Below, one piece after another: positions 33,791 through 42,674 of a stretch of 64,000 bases of DNA; within the stretch, counting starts at the first letter, position 1, and the number at the start of each line of letters is the position of its first letter. Under the pieces are notes generated by a model. The model was given only the letters and a program-made list of their open reading frames with translations. It did not search any database and was not told where the DNA came from. The stretch covers positions 31,833-95,832 of the forward strand of contig JAIQGH010000030.1 in NCBI GenBank assembly GCA_020072655.1. The letters are read 5' to 3'. Source of the stretch: Terriglobia bacterium (GTDB lineage: Bacteria; Acidobacteriota; Terriglobia; UBA7540). A program made the translations under genes and the position numbers.

Positions 33791-35728
33791 ATGCCGAGCG
33801 TTCAGATTACCTTCCCCGACGGGACCTCTCGAGAGTTTCCGCAGGGCGTCACCGCGCTGGAAGTTGCCAAGTCGATTGGGCCGCGGCTGGCCGCCGAGGC
33901 GCTGGCCGCCAAGGTGGACGGCCGCCTGGTCGATCTCACCCACCGGATCGAGTCGGACGCGCCCATCCAGTTCATCACGCCCGCCGCTCCGGAAGGGCTG
34001 GAGATCTACCGGCACTCGGCGGCGCATTTGCTCGCCGCGGCGGTGACCGACCTTTTCCCGGACGCCCATCCCGGCGTCGGCCCCCCCACCGACACCGGCT
34101 TCTTCTACGACTTCTACCGCGAGAAGCCGTTCACCGAGGACGATCTCGCCAAGATCGAGAGCAAGATGCGCGAGATCGTCAAGGCCGACTTGCCCAACGA
34201 GCGCCTCTACTTCCCGAAGGAGGAAGGCAAGAAGCTCTTTGATCAGATGGGCGAATTCCTGAAGTGCGAACTGGTCGAGGAGAAAGCGGAGCCGGTCTTC
34301 TCCGCCTACCGCACGGGCAAGTTTCTGGATTTCTGCCGCGGGCCACACATCCCTTCCACCGGGCGCATCAAGGCCTTCAAGCTGCTGAGCGTCGCCGGCG
34401 CCTACTGGAAAGGCGACGAGCATTCCTACCCGCTGCAGCGCATCTACGGAACGGCGTTCTTTACTGCCCGAGAACTCGACGAGTTCCTCGCCAAAATCGA
34501 GGAAGCCAAGAAGCGCGACCATCGGCGGTTGGGCAAGGAGCTGGAACTTTTCAGCATCCAGGACGACGCTGGCCCCGGGCTGATCTTCTGGCACCCCAAG
34601 GGCGGCATCGTGCGCAAGGTCATCGAGGACTGGCTGCGCGACGAATTGCTCAAGCGCGGCTACGAGCTGGTCTTTACCCCCCACGTCATGCGCCTGCACT
34701 TGTGGGAAACCAGCGGCCATACCAACTTCTATCGCGAGAACATGTTCGGCGCGATGGACGTTGAAAACGACCGCTACCAGCTCAAGCCCATGAACTGCCC
34801 CGGCCACATCCTGATATACAAATCGCGCCGGCGCAGCTACCGCGAATTGCCCGTGCGCATGGCCGAGCTCGGCACGGTCTATCGCTACGAGCGCTCCGGG
34901 GTGCTCCACGGCTTGATGCGCGTGCGCGGCTTCACCCAGGACGACGCGCACATCTTCTGTGCGCCCGAGCAACTCGAAGACGAGGTCCAGGCCTGCGTCG
35001 AGTTCGCCTTTGCGGTGCTCAGCGCCTTTGGCTTTGATCGGTATGAAGTGGAACTCTCCACCCGCGATCCCGCCCATCCGGAGCATTACGCCGGGACCAT
35101 TGAGGAGTGGGAGCGGGCGGAAGTGGCGCTCCGCTCGACCCTCGACCGCATGAAAGTCCCGTTCAAGCCCATGCCGGGCGAAGCCGTGTTCTACGGGCCG
35201 AAGATTGATGTGAAGCTGGTGGACGCCATCGGCCGTCCCTGGCAGCTCACCACGGTGCAGTTCGACTTCAACCTGCCCAGCCGCTTCGAGCTGGAATACG
35301 TGGGGGCGGACGGCCGCCCCCACACGCCCGTCATGGTGCATCGCGCGCTGTTGGGCTCGATCGAGCGATTCTTCGGCGTCTTGATCGAACATTACACCGG
35401 AGCGTTTCCCGCATGGCTCTCGCCGGTGCAGGCCCTGGTTTTGCCCATCAGCGAGAAGCAAGCGGCCTATGCCCGTGAGGTTGTCGAGAAACTCCGCGGT
35501 GCGGGCATCCGCACCGAGCTCGACGACCGCAATGAGAAGCTCAACGCTCGCATCCGGGACGCGCAATTGCAGAAGGTCCCGTTCATGCTTGTCGTCGGCG
35601 ACCGCGAAGCCCAGGCCCAAGGAGTGGCGGTGCGCCGGCGCGACACGGGCGACGCGGGTTTCCGGCCTGTTGCCGAGTTCATCCCCTGGCTGCGACAGCT
35701 TATCGACACGCGGGCCGTGAAATGGTAA
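33791..35728 (+). CDS. thrS: Threonyl-tRNA synthetase
   Basis: Charges tRNA-Thr. Domains in order: TGS (about 1-62), editing domain with HSAAHLLAAAV and the His/Cys pair in FCRGPHIPSTG, class II catalytic core (about 240-530) with motif 2 GTVYRYERSGVLHGLMRVRGFTQDDAH and motif 3 region, zinc-binding Cys in MNCPGH, and the C-terminal anticodon domain (QALVLPISEKQAAYAREV). Length 645 aa is normal. ATG 33791 is taken over a TTG at 33773. First gene of the thrS-infC-rpmI-rplT-pheST cluster, a classical bacterial order. No T-box leader was seen. Confidence 0.96.
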   Translation: MPSVQITFPDGTSREFPQGVTALEVAKSIGPRLAAEALAAKVDGRLVDLTHRIESDAPIQFITPAAPEGLEIYRHSAAHLLAAAVTDLFPDAHPGVGPPTDTGFFYDFYREKPFTEDDLAKIESKMREIVKADLPNERLYFPKEEGKKLFDQMGEFLKCELVEEKAEPVFSAYRTGKFLDFCRGPHIPSTGRIKAFKLLSVAGAYWKGDEHSYPLQRIYGTAFFTARELDEFLAKIEEAKKRDHRRLGKELELFSIQDDAGPGLIFWHPKGGIVRKVIEDWLRDELLKRGYELVFTPHVMRLHLWETSGHTNFYRENMFGAMDVENDRYQLKPMNCPGHILIYKSRRRSYRELPVRMAELGTVYRYERSGVLHGLMRVRGFTQDDAHIFCAPEQLEDEVQACVEFAFAVLSAFGFDRYEVELSTRDPAHPEHYAGTIEEWERAEVALRSTLDRMKVPFKPMPGEAVFYGPKIDVKLVDAIGRPWQLTTVQFDFNLPSRFELEYVGADGRPHTPVMVHRALLGSIERFFGVLIEHYTGAFPAWLSPVQALVLPISEKQAAYAREVVEKLRGAGIRTELDDRNEKLNARIRDAQLQKVPFMLVVGDREAQAQGVAVRRRDTGDAGFRPVAEFIPWLRQLIDTRAVKW

Positions 35729-35791
35729 GCTGGGACCAGTTAGAAACCCTATGAAGTTCGCTCTCCACACGGAGGAAGTGACTTCGTCTTC

Positions 35792-35811
35792 GGCCCTGAA
35801 GGGCCAGGAGG
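35792..35811 (+). promoter_or_regulatory. infC leader hairpin next to a consensus Shine-Dalgarno
   Basis: GGCCC/GGGCC stem (35792-35796, 35801-35805; loop TGAA) directly abuts AGGAGG (35806-35811). The SD is 8 nt before an ATC codon in frame with infC and 29 nt before the first conventional in-frame codon, GTG 35841. This places initiation at the ATC and may help IF3 control its own synthesis. Confidence 0.6.
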
Positions 35812-35819
35812 GATGATTT

Positions 35820-36479
35820 ATCGCTGACCGATATGTTCGCGTGAACGAGCGGATCCGGGCCCGGGAAGTCCGGGTGATCGACGAAGAGGGCAAGCAGCTC
35901 GGTATTATGGCGCCTTTCGAGGCGCTGAAGATGGCACGCACCCAGGGGTTGGACTTGGTGGAGGTCGCCCCGGCGGCCAATCCGCCGGTTTGCCGCATCA
36001 TCAACTACGGGAAGTATCTCTACCAGCTCAGCAAGCGGCAGCACGAGGCGCGGAAGCATCAGAAATCCATCGAACTGAAGGAAGTCAAGTTTCGCCCGCG
36101 GACGTCGGAACACGATTTCCAGTTCAAGAAAGACCATATCATGGAGTTTCTGAGGGGGGGAAACAAGGTCAAGGCGACCATTCAGTTCCGCGGGCGCGAG
36201 ATGGCTCACCGCGACCTCGGCATGCGAATGATGGAGCGCTTGTTTCAGGAGATCGCCGAGGTCGGTCAGGTCGAAGCCCGGCCGCGCCAGGAAGGGCCGT
36301 TCCTGACCGCGATTCTGGCGCCCAACAAGAAGGTCGTAGCGAAAGGGTCGGTTGCCAAGCCGCGCGCGGCCAGCGACTCCGCGACTGCGCCAGCGCAAGC
36401 GAAGCTCCCGCCGCGACCGCAGCCAGAATCGGCAAAGGCCGCTGTCACCCCTGAAACCCCGGAATCCGCGGGAGGCTAG
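35820..36479 (+). CDS. infC: Translation initiation factor IF-3, probable AUC start
   Basis: Binds the 30S subunit and rejects wrong start codons. N-domain: [59 protein letters not shown]-domain: [43 protein letters not shown] 45-residue Ala/Pro-rich tail is extra to the compact E. coli protein. The frame is open from 35817, and the only codon at correct distance (8 nt) from the AGGAGG is ATC at 35820, which adds IADRYVR, typical of IF-3 N-termini. Non-AUG starts on infC are established (AUU in E. coli; AUC in Myxococcus xanthus) and make IF-3 autoregulated. GTG 35841 is the fallback start. Confidence 0.93.
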   Translation: MADRYVRVNERIRAREVRVIDEEGKQLGIMAPFEALKMARTQGLDLVEVAPAANPPVCRIINYGKYLYQLSKRQHEARKHQKSIELKEVKFRPRTSEHDFQFKKDHIMEFLRGGNKVKATIQFRGREMAHRDLGMRMMERLFQEIAEVGQVEARPRQEGPFLTAILAPNKKVVAKGSVAKPRAASDSATAPAQAKLPPRPQPESAKAAVTPETPESAGG

Positions 36480-36481
36480 TG

Positions 36482-36694
36482 TTGGCAAAAGTAAAACTGA
36501 AGCTCAAGACCCACAAAGGCGCTGCCAAGCGCTTCAAGCTGACGGCGGGAGGGAAGATCCTGCGCGGGCATGCCTTCGCGCGTCACATCTTGACCTCCAA
36601 GCCGAGCAAACGGAAACGCAAGCTGGATCAAGTAACGGCAGTTGCGAGCTCGGACCTTCACCACGTCCGGGCGATGCTGCCCTACGGGCGTTAA
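36482..36694 (+). CDS. rpmI: 50S ribosomal protein L35
   Basis: Small basic ribosomal protein with the family pattern [22 protein letters not shown] and [13 protein letters not shown] 36482 is the likely start: GGAGG (36471-36475) lies 6 nt upstream and it yields MAKVKLK; GTG 36479 is only 3 nt from the SD. The gene begins directly after the infC stop. L35 and L20 are co-expressed and the pair is usually under L20 control. Confidence 0.93.
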   Translation: MAKVKLKLKTHKGAAKRFKLTAGGKILRGHAFARHILTSKPSKRKRKLDQVTAVASSDLHHVRAMLPYGR

Positions 36695-36956
36695 GCGCGG
36701 CTCGGGGGGCGCGCTGCAGCGGACCGGGGATTAGAGACCAGGCGCATTTGACGAATCCCGAGTCTCCGATCTCAGGAGTCCGATGGACTCCATCGGAGTC
36801 CTCAAATCGGACCCGAGTGGCGAACCCCGATCCCACAGGCGCAGGAAGGCCAATGGCTGGGTGCCTTCGCCCCGATGTTCTTCGTCGGGGCCTTCGCCCC
36901 GATGTTTTTCGTCGGGGCCTTTGCTGCCCTGAAACCTTCATGAAAGGAGCAAACCC
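36695..36956 (+). repeat. Long rpmI-rplT spacer with three hairpins, two in tandem
   Basis: This spacer is unusually long for rpmI-rplT (262 bp). It has a CCGATGG/CCATCGG hairpin with 3-nt loop at about 36779-36795. It then has two direct copies of a 27-bp unit (36864-36890 and 36891-36917), each forming a GCCCCGA/TCGGGGC stem with a 9-nt loop. The units differ at one base (TTCTTCG/TTTTTCG). No T-run follows, so they are not standard terminators; they may act as mRNA-stabilising or attenuating elements between the two genes. Confidence 0.65.
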
Positions 36957-37316
36957 ATGCCTCGAGTGAAGCGCGGCACTGTGCGCCGCGCCGGTCGGAA
37001 AAAGCTCAGCAAGCTCACCAAGGGCTATTTCCTCAACAAAAGCAAGCTCTACAAATTCATGAAGGAGGCCGCGGACCGCGCGGGCCGCTTCGCCTACCGC
37101 GACCGGCGGCGTCGCAAGCGCGACTTCCGGCGGCTGTGGATCATCCGTATCGGCGCAGGCGCGCGCCTCCACGATCTCACTTACAGCCAGTTCATCCACG
37201 GATTGAAGAAGCTTGGAGTGGCGCTCGATCGCAAAGTGCTGGCCGAGATGGCCGTGCGCGACGCAGCGGCGTTTGGCGAATTGGCCGGCAAGGTGAAAAC
37301 GGCACTGCAAACGTAG
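36957..37316 (+). CDS. rplT: 50S ribosomal protein L20
   Basis: Ribosome assembly protein and usual translational repressor of the rpmI-rplT mRNA. Family pattern: [69 protein letters not shown]. 119 aa, full length. RBS AAAGGAG at 7 nt. Confidence 0.96.
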   Translation: MPRVKRGTVRRAGRKKLSKLTKGYFLNKSKLYKFMKEAADRAGRFAYRDRRRRKRDFRRLWIIRIGAGARLHDLTYSQFIHGLKKLGVALDRKVLAEMAVRDAAAFGELAGKVKTALQT

Positions 37317-37356
37317 GGGAGGGCTTCGCCCTCCCGCGGGCGGCCAGGGGCCGCCC
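37317..37356. repeat. Double GC-rich hairpin repeat upstream of pheS
   Basis: Two perfect 8-bp stems in a row: GGGAGGGC/GCCCTCCC (37317-37335, loop TTC) and GGGCGGCC/GGCCGCCC (37338-37356, loop AGG). Outer ends GTAGGG and CCCTAC are complementary too. The element occupies nearly the whole rplT-pheS gap, leaving no room for a normal pheS RBS. Confidence 0.65.
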
Positions 37357-37365
37357 CTACATGCC

Positions 37366-38562
37366 ATGACCATCGAAGAAAAAATCGGAAAGACGCTTGC
37401 CGAACTCGGCGCGACCGACGCGCCGGCGGTTGAGGCGCTCTTCGCCGAAGTCCGCGCGGCGATGGAAGCGGAGCGCCATGACCTGATCTCGCGCGGCGCC
37501 GCCGATGATCGCGAGCGCGATAGGCTTTGCAGGGAACTCCGCGACCGCTGGCTGGCGCGCAAGCACGGGTTGGTGTCCCTCATCGACGAGAATTGGCTCA
37601 AGAAAGCGCCGAAAGAGTTGAAGCCTGTTGTTGGTCGCGCTTTCAACCAACTTCGCGAAACCGCGGCGTGCATGGAAGCCGCAGAGCTAGTCAGGATAGT
37701 GCCTCTGCTGTCGTCGGTCGGCTTCATGGCTGGGAAAACACAGGTAGTTTCGGCGAAAGGAATCGCGAGTGAGGGAGCACTCGGCACCTCAACACTCACT
37801 CCGGGTGGCGCCACGCCAACCGACCTCACCCTCCCCGGCTACCGCCGCCCGCTCGGCTCGATTCACCCCGTCACGCGCGTGCTGCGCGAGATCGAGGACA
37901 TTTTCCTGGGGCTGGGATTCAGCATCGAGACCGGGCCGGAAGTGGAATCGGTCTACTACAACTTCGACGCGCTCAATATTCCGGACAGTCATCCCGCCCG
38001 CGACGACTGGGACACGCTCTACATCGATTCCAAGACGGTGTTGCGCACACACACTTCCCCCGTGCAGATTCGCGCCCTGGAAAAGTACGGCGCGCCGCTT
38101 TACATCATCGCGCCCGGCAAGGTTTACCGGCACGACAATCCTGACGCCAGTCACTCGACGATGTTCCACCAGATCGAGGGATTGGCGGTGGACCGGGACA
38201 TCACCTTCGCGGACCTCAAGGGAACGCTCGATTTCTTCGCCAAGAAATTCTTCGGCGAGAAGATTCGCACCAATTTCTTCCCGAGCTTTTTCCCCTTCAC
38301 CGAGCCGAGTGGCGACGTGGCGATCAGTTGCACGATTTGCGGCGGGAAGGGCTGCCGCACCTGCAAGGAAAGCGGCTGGCTGGAAATGATGGGTTGCGGC
38401 ATGGTGCACCCGGAAGTCCTCCGCTACGGCGGGATCGATCCCGAACAGTTCACGGGCTGGGCGTTCGGCCTGGGCGTCGACCGCTACGCGATGATGAAGT
38501 ACGGCATCAACGATGTTCAGCTCTTTTTCCAAAGTGATGTGCGGTTCCTTGAACAATTCTGA
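37366..38562 (+). CDS. pheS: Phenylalanyl-tRNA synthetase alpha subunit
   Basis: Catalytic alpha subunit of the alpha2-beta2 enzyme. N-terminal coiled-coil arm (about 1-105), class II core from LTLPGYRRPLGSIHPVTRV with motif 2 (HTSPVQIRAL, GKVYRHDNPDASHSTMFHQIEGL) and motif 3 (GWAFGLGVDRYAMMKYGI). CTICGGKGCRTCK is a Cys-rich loop found in part of the family. At 398 aa it is longer than the common 340-350, because about 25-30 extra residues lie between the arm and LTLPG (ELVRIVPLLSSVGFMAGKTQ and following). This segment has no resemblance to PheS and could be inserted DNA that stays in frame. No clear RBS, since a hairpin repeat abuts the start. Confidence 0.93.
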   Translation: MTIEEKIGKTLAELGATDAPAVEALFAEVRAAMEAERHDLISRGAADDRERDRLCRELRDRWLARKHGLVSLIDENWLKKAPKELKPVVGRAFNQLRETAACMEAAELVRIVPLLSSVGFMAGKTQVVSAKGIASEGALGTSTLTPGGATPTDLTLPGYRRPLGSIHPVTRVLREIEDIFLGLGFSIETGPEVESVYYNFDALNIPDSHPARDDWDTLYIDSKTVLRTHTSPVQIRALEKYGAPLYIIAPGKVYRHDNPDASHSTMFHQIEGLAVDRDITFADLKGTLDFFAKKFFGEKIRTNFFPSFFPFTEPSGDVAISCTICGGKGCRTCKESGWLEMMGCGMVHPEVLRYGGIDPEQFTGWAFGLGVDRYAMMKYGINDVQLFFQSDVRFLEQF

Positions 38563-38669
38563 ATGCTGAAGGATGAATAACAAGCGCATGCCAGCAGTGG
38601 CTTTGAAGAGCATTCTTCTTTCACGATTCAGAATTCCTAATTAAGAATTTCCTCGTTCCGGCAGCATCT

Positions 38670-40527
38670 ATGAAGGTTTCATTAAACTGGCTCAAGGAGT
38701 TCGTTGACGTTCCTGTCGAGCCGCGCCAGCTTCGGGCAGACCTGACCATGCTGGGGCTGAACGTGGAATCACTCGCCGCGGCGGGCGGCGATTGGGTTCT
38801 CGACGCTGAGATCACCACGAACCGGCCCGACTGCCTCAGCCATTACGGCGTGGCGCGCGAAGCGGCGACGTTCTACCGCCGGCCCCTGAAGCGGCTGGAG
38901 TTTCCGGTCAAAGAATCGGCCGCGCCGACCTCGAGCGAGATTTCCATCGAGATCGCCGACCCTGATCTCTGCTGGCGATACTGCGGCCGCGTGGTCCGGA
39001 ACGTTCAAGTGGGACCTTCGCCCGAGTGGCTCCAGAAGCGCCTGGAGGCGGTGGGCCAGCGGCCCATCAACAATGTCGCCGACGTCACGAACTACGTTTT
39101 GATGGAGCTTGGCCACCCATTGCACGCTTTTGATCTCTCGCGCCTCCGCCAGCGCAAGATCATCGTGCGGCGCGCCAAAGCGGGCGAGCACTTGAAGACG
39201 CTCGACGGCATCGACCGCACATTGACGCCCGACCAGCTCGTGATTGCCGATGCGCAGCGGGCGGTGGCGCTGGCGGGAGTGATGGGCGGCGAAGAGTCGG
39301 AGATTTCCTCCTCGACGCGGGGCGTGCTGCTCGAGAGCGCGTGGTTTGAGCCAACCTCCATTCGCCGTACCTCCAAGGCCCATGGGATGCACACCGAGGC
39401 TTCGCACCGCTTCGAACGTGGAGCGGACATTCAAATGGCGCCGCTCGCTCTCGACCGCGCGGCAACGCTCATTGCCGAGCTCGCCGGCGGAGAAATCCTG
39501 CGCGGCATGGTGGACGTCCATCCCCATCCCCAGCTTCGTGAGGCCTTGATTCTGCGGCGAGCCACCATTTTGCGCGTTCTGGGAGCGGAGATCTCCTGGG
39601 AGGAGGTCGAACGCATCCTGCGGGGTTTGGGCTTCCAGACCGAACGGCGAGCAATGGAAGGCTGGAGCGTGGCGCCGCCCTCGTTTCGCCCGGACGTCTC
39701 GCGGGAAGTGGACCTCGTGGAAGAAGTGGCCCGGCACTATGGCTACGACAAGCTTCCGGCGCGCTTGCGGACGGTCCCGCCGCGCGTGGAAAAGGACCTG
39801 GTCCGCGAAAAGGAACTCGCCATCTCCGCCCGGCTGGTGGCGCTCGGATACCGCGAGATCATTCCCTCTTCCATGGTCGACCCGGCCGAGAACGAGCGCT
39901 TTACGGACCGGCCGTCGATCAAGCTGGCCAATCCGCTCAGCCAAGAAGCTTCCGCGCTGCGTTCCAGCGCCATGCCCAGCATGTTGCGCGCGCTGCGGTG
40001 GAACTTGGACCGCGGCCAGAGCGATCTTCGGTTCTTCGAGGTGGGGAGAACTTATAGTCCCCGCGCTGAAGGCCTGGCGGATGAGCGACGGGTGTTGGCG
40101 CTCGGCCTAACCGGAAACCGTCGCGGCGTTTCTGTGCACGACGGCGAGCGGGCGCTGGACTTCTTCGATCTGAAAGGCGACCTGGAAGCGCTGTTCGATG
40201 CTTTCGGAATGAACGGACTGCGTTTCGAAGCGACGGGATGCAACTACTTCGAAGCCGCCCGCAGTGGCCGCTTCATGCTGGGCCAAGAAACGCTGCGAGA
40301 TCGAGGAGGCGGTGCGCGGGCTGGACGTTGAAACGTTGCAGGGCGTGACCCCCGTGGACCGCGCAGACCGATCGAAGGTGCCCGCACTTCCGGCAGGGCA
40401 TTACAGCCTCCTCCTGCGTGCCGTATTCCAGAGCAGCGATCACACCCTGACCAGCGAGGAAGTCGCGGAGGCAAGCCGGCGCGTGCTCGCCGCCCTTGAG
40501 CCGCTGGGAATTCGCCTGCGGGGCTAG
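38670..40527 (+). pseudogene. pheT: Phenylalanyl-tRNA synthetase beta subunit with internal deletion
   Basis: The first frame (38670-40331) gives a normal PheT of the short type lacking the EMAP-like tRNA-binding domain: KVSLNWLKEFVDVP, AEITTNRPDCLSHYG, B3/B4 core (FERGADIQMAPLALDRAATLIAEL), B5 and the start of the catalytic-like module (ALRWNLDRGQSDLRFFEVGR). After SGRFMLGQETL near 40300 it runs out of frame and stops. A second frame resumes at EIEEAVRGLDVETLQGVTPVD and ends with the proper anticodon-binding C-terminus (SSDHTLTSEEVAEASRRVLAAL, GIRLRG) at 40527. About 65-75 residues between these points are missing. Loss of this gene should be lethal, so an assembly error or another pheT must be considered. 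Confidence 0.85.
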
Positions 40528-40581
40528 GGCTGAGCGAGACGGGAGGCTTTTGCTCATCATGGCCAGACAGGACGGACGACC

Positions 40582-40848
40582 GTGACGGACTTCTACGATT
40601 CTTTTCAGGCCCTCGAAGAAAAGCTGGTCAAGGCCACGGAGATTTTCAAGCGCAGCCAGGAGGAGAAGCGAAAGCTCCTCAAGGAACTCGCCGAGCTGCG
40701 CACGGAGTCAAAGGAGCGCGCCCAGCGGCTGGAGGCGCTCGAACGCGAAGTGCAGGTCTTGCGGCGCGAGCGGGAGGACGTGCGCGGCCGCGTCGAGAAG
40801 ATTCTCCAACAGATCGATGTGTTGACAAAGGCCGACGCGGGCGGATAA
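40582..40848 (+). CDS. Small coiled-coil protein, ZapB-like
   Basis: An 88-aa protein that is almost entirely heptad-like and charged (ALEEKLVKATEIFKRSQEEKRKLLKEL, QRLEALEREVQVLRREREDV, EKILQQIDVL). GTG start. Directly ahead of zapA, the same place and size as the ZapB-type coiled-coil partners that bind ZapA at the Z-ring. Sequence alone does not prove the family. Confidence 0.75.
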   Translation: MTDFYDSFQALEEKLVKATEIFKRSQEEKRKLLKELAELRTESKERAQRLEALEREVQVLRREREDVRGRVEKILQQIDVLTKADAGG

Positions 40849-40893
40849 TAGCCGCCGGGGACCAGTTCGCCGGCCCAACGCGCGCGGCCGGGG

Positions 40894-41205
40894 ATGAGGC
40901 AGACCGTGACTAAAGCGCCCGACGGCATCCGCGTGGAGATTTACGATCAGGAATACTTCATGCGGGGGGAACTTGACTCGGAGTACATCCGCAAACTTGC
41001 CCAGTACCTGGATACCAAGATGCGGTCGATCGCCGAGCGCACACAGACGGTGGATTCGCTGCGCGTGGCCGTGCTGGCGGCGTTGAATATCGCGGACGAG
41101 TATCATCAGATGAAAGGCAAGTACGAGGCGGCAACCCAGCGGCTCGGGCAGAAAGTGGAAGAATGCCACGAGGTCCTGGACCGGTTCCTGAAAGAAGCCA
41201 GCTAG
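40894..41205 (+). CDS. zapA: Cell division protein ZapA
   Basis: FtsZ-bundling protein. N-terminal beta-hairpin domain (VRVEIYDQEYFMRGELDSEYIRKLAQYLDTKM) followed by the long helix (LRVAVLAALNIADEYHQMKGKYEAA). 103 aa is standard. It follows the ZapB-like gene, and the pair closes the translation/division cluster. Confidence 0.92.
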   Translation: MRQTVTKAPDGIRVEIYDQEYFMRGELDSEYIRKLAQYLDTKMRSIAERTQTVDSLRVAVLAALNIADEYHQMKGKYEAATQRLGQKVEECHEVLDRFLKEAS

Positions 41206-41376
41206 ACTTTCCGGCGCCTGCTTCCAATCGGAAATCCGAGCCTTACGATTCCCGCGTGAAGGGCCTTCCGGCTCGTGCCAGCTTGCCCGGAGGAGCTTGG
41301 GGAGGCCGGTTCTTCGTGCTGCTCCGCATGGGGATTGGCTTGCGGTTCGACAGCGGATTGAAGTCAAGGGAACGTT
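41206..41376 (+). ncRNA. Possible structured RNA (6S-like position) downstream of zapA
   Basis: A 171-bp gap without ORF between zapA and ymdB. CCAATC (about 41223-41228) can pair with GATTGG (about 41334-41339), and inner GC-rich arms (CCGG...CCGG) could form a long irregular rod. In many bacteria ssrS (6S RNA) sits directly after zapA, which is the main reason for the suggestion. The span between the closing arms is shorter than typical 6S RNA, and I could not confirm a central bubble. The usual rny gene (RNase Y), often between zapA and ymdB, is absent. Confidence 0.2.
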
Positions 41377-42171
41377 GTGAGCGCGACGGCAAAGATCCTG
41401 TTTATCGGCGACATCTGCGGGCATCCCGGACGGCGGGCGGTGAAGGAGCTTCTGCCCGGGCTGGTGGCGGAGTTTGCGCCCGACCTGGTCCTCGCCAATG
41501 CCGAGAACGCGGCGGGGGGATTTGGCATCACGCCGCCGCTGGTCGAGGAACTGCTCGATCTGGGAATCGCGGTGCTGACGTCCGGGAATCACGTCTGGGA
41601 TAAGAGGGAGATCCTTCCTTACCTGACCGACCATGCCGATGGCCGGTTATTGCGGCCCGCGAACTATCCCGGCGCGGCTCCGGGGCAAGGGATCTACGTC
41701 GGAAAAACCCAGGCCGGCCTGGACTACGCGGTGTTGAACCTGCAGGGCCGCGTCTTCATGCCGGCCATCGACTGCCCCTTCCGCACCGCCGATGCCTTGT
41801 TCGGGAACATCCCCTCAGAGGTCAAAGTCCGCATCGTGGACGTGCACGCTGAAGCGACCTCGGAGAAGCGTGCCCTGGGCTGGTACCTGGATGGACGCGC
41901 GACCGCGGTCGTCGGCACGCACACGCACATTCCGACCGCCGACGAATGCGTCCAGCCCGGCGGGACGGCCTACATCACGGACGTCGGGATGACCGGGCCC
42001 TACGATTCGGTCATCGGCATCCAAAAGGACACAGTCATCCGCAAGTTCCTCGAACAGATTCCGGCGCGGTTCGATGTGGCGAAAGGCGACGTCCGGCTGA
42101 GCGGCGTCCTCATCGCCGCCGACCGCGAATCCGGCCGCGCCCTCTCCATCGAACGCATCCTCCGCAAGTAG
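41377..42171 (+). CDS. ymdB: YmdB-family metallophosphoesterase
   Basis: TIGR00282-type phosphodiesterase acting on 2',3'-cyclic nucleotides. Metal ligands: ILFIGDICGHPGRRAV (Asp), NAENAAGG (Asn/Glu), TSGNHVWD (His), VVGTHTHIPTADE (His). Full length (264 aa). GTG start at 41377. Normally paired with RNase Y in bacteria; RNase Y is missing at this locus. Confidence 0.93.
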   Translation: MSATAKILFIGDICGHPGRRAVKELLPGLVAEFAPDLVLANAENAAGGFGITPPLVEELLDLGIAVLTSGNHVWDKREILPYLTDHADGRLLRPANYPGAAPGQGIYVGKTQAGLDYAVLNLQGRVFMPAIDCPFRTADALFGNIPSEVKVRIVDVHAEATSEKRALGWYLDGRATAVVGTHTHIPTADECVQPGGTAYITDVGMTGPYDSVIGIQKDTVIRKFLEQIPARFDVAKGDVRLSGVLIAADRESGRALSIERILRK

Positions 42172-42504
42172 AGACTCCCGCGGCGTCGCCGATGGTAGCT
42201 CTCCATCATCGACGGGACACTGTCCAGCGCATTTCCGACACTTTGTCCCTTATTCGGTATTTTTGTCATTTTATTGATTCTAAAGGACATCGTGGGTTCG
42301 TTTCCTCGATCTCGGTTTTCGTCTCCGGCCCCTGGCCCCCTCAGCCCCACGCCCCTGGCCACGCCCGCCGCGCTCGCCGGCCTGGGTATGTCTAGCCTAA
42401 CATAGTCGGCTATCGATAGCAAGCAGCAAGGCGCTGCGGCGGGGGCCAGGAGGTTGCCGGGACGCAAGACCAACCGCTCGTGCCAGGTTGCGACAGGAAG
42501 TGCC
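42172..42504. other. Gap with an imperfect inverted repeat
   Basis: GGGACACTGTC (42214-42224) and GACACTTTGTCCC (42237-42249) are complementary apart from a 2-nt bulge. The AT-rich tract that follows (TATTTTTGTCATTTTATTG) stands out from the GC-rich context. It could be a terminator for ymdB on the plus strand or the end of a lost mobile element. No gene recognised. Confidence 0.45.
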
Positions 42505-42533
42505 TTGACAGAGACGGGTGATTTCCGTACCGT
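42505..42533 (+). promoter_or_regulatory. Candidate promoter of the arabinose block
   Basis: TTGACA at 42505-42510, 17-bp spacer, TACCGT at 42528-42533 (TAnnnT only). The first kinase codons lie about 100 bp downstream. No operator was recognised nearby. Confidence 0.45.
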
Positions 42534-42674
42534 AATCGCTTCGCTCGGGAGGATCTTCCAGCGCCCAGACGAGGGAGTCGCCGCGCGCCGGGGGGATTCG
42601 AGCATGCCTGGGTCGGGAACCTAATCCCGGCCCGCGAGCCGGTCGCACTTGACGACGGCACCGAATCCGGCCGT

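Noticed and set aside
33746..36004. 752-codon minus-strand ORF
   Set aside because: Antisense shadow of thrS; the thrS motifs are unmistakable.
42214..42249. Insertion-sequence terminal repeats
   Set aside because: The inverted repeat is imperfect, the interval between arms is only 12 bp, and no transposase remnant is present.
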